The notes under the pieces: generated by a model
What the model was told of the DNA's origin: nothing
The model's input: only the letters and a program-made list of their open reading frames with translations
Databases searched by the model: none
Source: Desulfovibrionales bacterium GWA2_65_9
Lineage (GTDB): Bacteria; Desulfobacterota; Desulfovibrionia; Desulfovibrionales; Desulfovibrionaceae
Length of the DNA stretch: 6,053 nucleotides
Direction: 5' to 3'
Assembly: GCA_001799475.1 (NCBI GenBank)
Contig: MGTN01000054.1
Location: forward strand, 1,797 to 7,849
Shown: positions 5,213-6,053 of the stretch, piece after piece
Numbering within the stretch: position 1 is the stretch's first letter
Layout of the letters: each line of letters starts with the position of its first letter
Made by a program: the position numbers and the translations under genes

Positions 5213-6053
5213 ATGAGTCTTGATCCCAGCCCGAAGCCCCTTCAGGAAGCCGCCCACAGCGGCTGTGCCGGCGGCTGTTCAGCCGCAGTGACTACCACCG
5301 TAGAAATCCCAGCCGCCGCCGATCTCGCTCAAAGCGATGGCGTGCCCGTTTTCGTGATTCCAACCATGGACTGCCCGAACGAGGAGAATGACATCCGTCG
5401 TGCGGTGGCCGGTATCGATGGCATCCGTTCCCTGCGTTTCCAACTGTCGGCCCGCACCGTTTCGATCGATGCGACGACGGATGCTCTCGATGCCGCCTTG
5501 GCCGCTATCCGCCAGGCGGGGTTTAGCCCCAAAGCGGTTTCGCCAGATCAGGCGGCAACGGAAAACGTTGGCGTCAGTGAGCTATGGCGAAGTGTTCTGG
5601 CGCTGGGGCTGGCCGTCGGTGCGGAAGCGCTGGATTTCTTCGCGCCCGACACATTGCCATTCAAGGGCTTCGGTATGGCATTAGCCGTTGTTGCCATCTG
5701 GCTGTCCGGCATTTCCACCTATAGCAAAGGCGTAGCGGCATTACGGCGCGGGCAGTTGAACATGAACGCGCTGATGGGTGTGGCGGTGACCGGTGCCTTC
5801 CTCATTGGACAGTGGCCCGAGGCGGCGATGGTCATGGCCTTGTATGCCATTGCCGAACTGATCGAAGCCCGTTCCGTGGATCGGGCGCGTAACGCCATCA
5901 AGGGCTTGCTCGACCTGACGCCGGAGACGGCGGAAGTTCGGCAGGCTGATGGGACGTGGCTGGAAGTACCGGCCGCAGTGGTAACGCTGGAGGCCAGTGT
6001 GCGGGTCAAACCCGGCGCCAGGATACCGCTCGATGGTCAGGTGACGGCAGGAA
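5213..6053 (+). CDS. cadA: P1B-type Cd/Pb/Zn-exporting ATPase, CadA/ZntA/PbrA group (3' end missing)
   Basis: The first 280 residues of a heavy-metal P-type ATPase, which pumps Cd, Pb or Zn ions out of the cytoplasm using ATP. A short leader has a CAGGC cysteine pair (C18, C22). A metal-binding domain follows (about 46-110), whose loop reads MDCPNEE (52-58) in place of the usual MDCxxC. Membrane helices are visible near 125-143, 151-168, 186-200 and 202-217, with NMNALM at 183-188 typical of this class. The actuator domain begins with RVKPGARIPLDG (264-275). The TGES, CPC and DKTGT motifs must lie beyond the window. AAGGAG at 5201-5206 sits six bases before the ATG. The MerR-type promoter and divergent CadR-like regulator support Cd/Pb/Zn rather than copper as cargo. 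The choice between names cadA, zntA and pbrA is open. Confidence 0.92.
   Translation, partial: MSLDPSPKPLQEAAHSGCAGGCSAAVTTTVEIPAAADLAQSDGVPVFVIPTMDCPNEENDIRRAVAGIDGIRSLRFQLSARTVSIDATTDALDAALAAIRQAGFSPKAVSPDQAATENVGVSELWRSVLALGLAVGAEALDFFAPDTLPFKGFGMALAVVAIWLSGISTYSKGVAALRRGQLNMNALMGVAVTGAFLIGQWPEAAMVMALYAIAELIEARSVDRARNAIKGLLDLTPETAEVRQADGTWLEVPAAVVTLEASVRVKPGARIPLDGQVTAG

Noticed and set aside
1..6053. A defence system, CRISPR array, insertion sequence, phage or RNA gene
   Set aside because: All sizeable stretches are explained by metal-resistance genes; I saw no repeat array, transposase, integrase, tRNA-like fold or long terminal repeats.

Overview
The window reads as part of a chromosomal or mobile heavy-metal resistance region from a GC-rich proteobacterium. 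The GC-biased codon use, Tat and lipoprotein export signals, and the CopR, CadR and YnfA-type genes fit a beta- or gammaproteobacterium. The exact taxon cannot be read from the sequence, and no rRNA, tRNA, transposase or CRISPR is present.

Left half, copper module (about 1-4215). A CusR/CopR-type OmpR-family response regulator runs leftward off the window. Across a 177-bp divergent intergenic region lies a rightward four-gene operon. It encodes a small exported protein with a His/Met patch, a TolC-family outer-membrane lipoprotein, a Tat-exported multicopper oxidase with a Met-rich tail, and a small exported type 1 copper protein (cupredoxin, CopI-like). The intergenic region holds a perfect GATTAC-6-GTAATC inverted repeat lying over the best promoter, a likely operator for the response regulator. 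All the operon products are predicted to work in the periplasm or outer membrane, so the module should handle periplasmic copper by oxidation, binding and passage across the outer membrane. No inner-membrane copper pump is visible here.

Right half, Cd/Pb/Zn module (about 4292-6053). A MerR-family CadR/PbrR-type regulator and a YnfA-type four-helix membrane protein are on the minus strand. Divergent from them is a P1B-type ATPase of the CadA/ZntA/PbrA group, cut off by the window end. The 89-bp divergent region carries a textbook MerR-family promoter with a 19-bp spacer and an imperfect dyad. It also has a second promoter-like pair on the other strand whose spacer is 19 bp as well. The regulator should activate the ATPase on binding Cd, Pb or Zn.

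The two modules converge at 4216-4291, where there is no clear terminator. All functional assignments come from reading motifs by eye; no database search was run.
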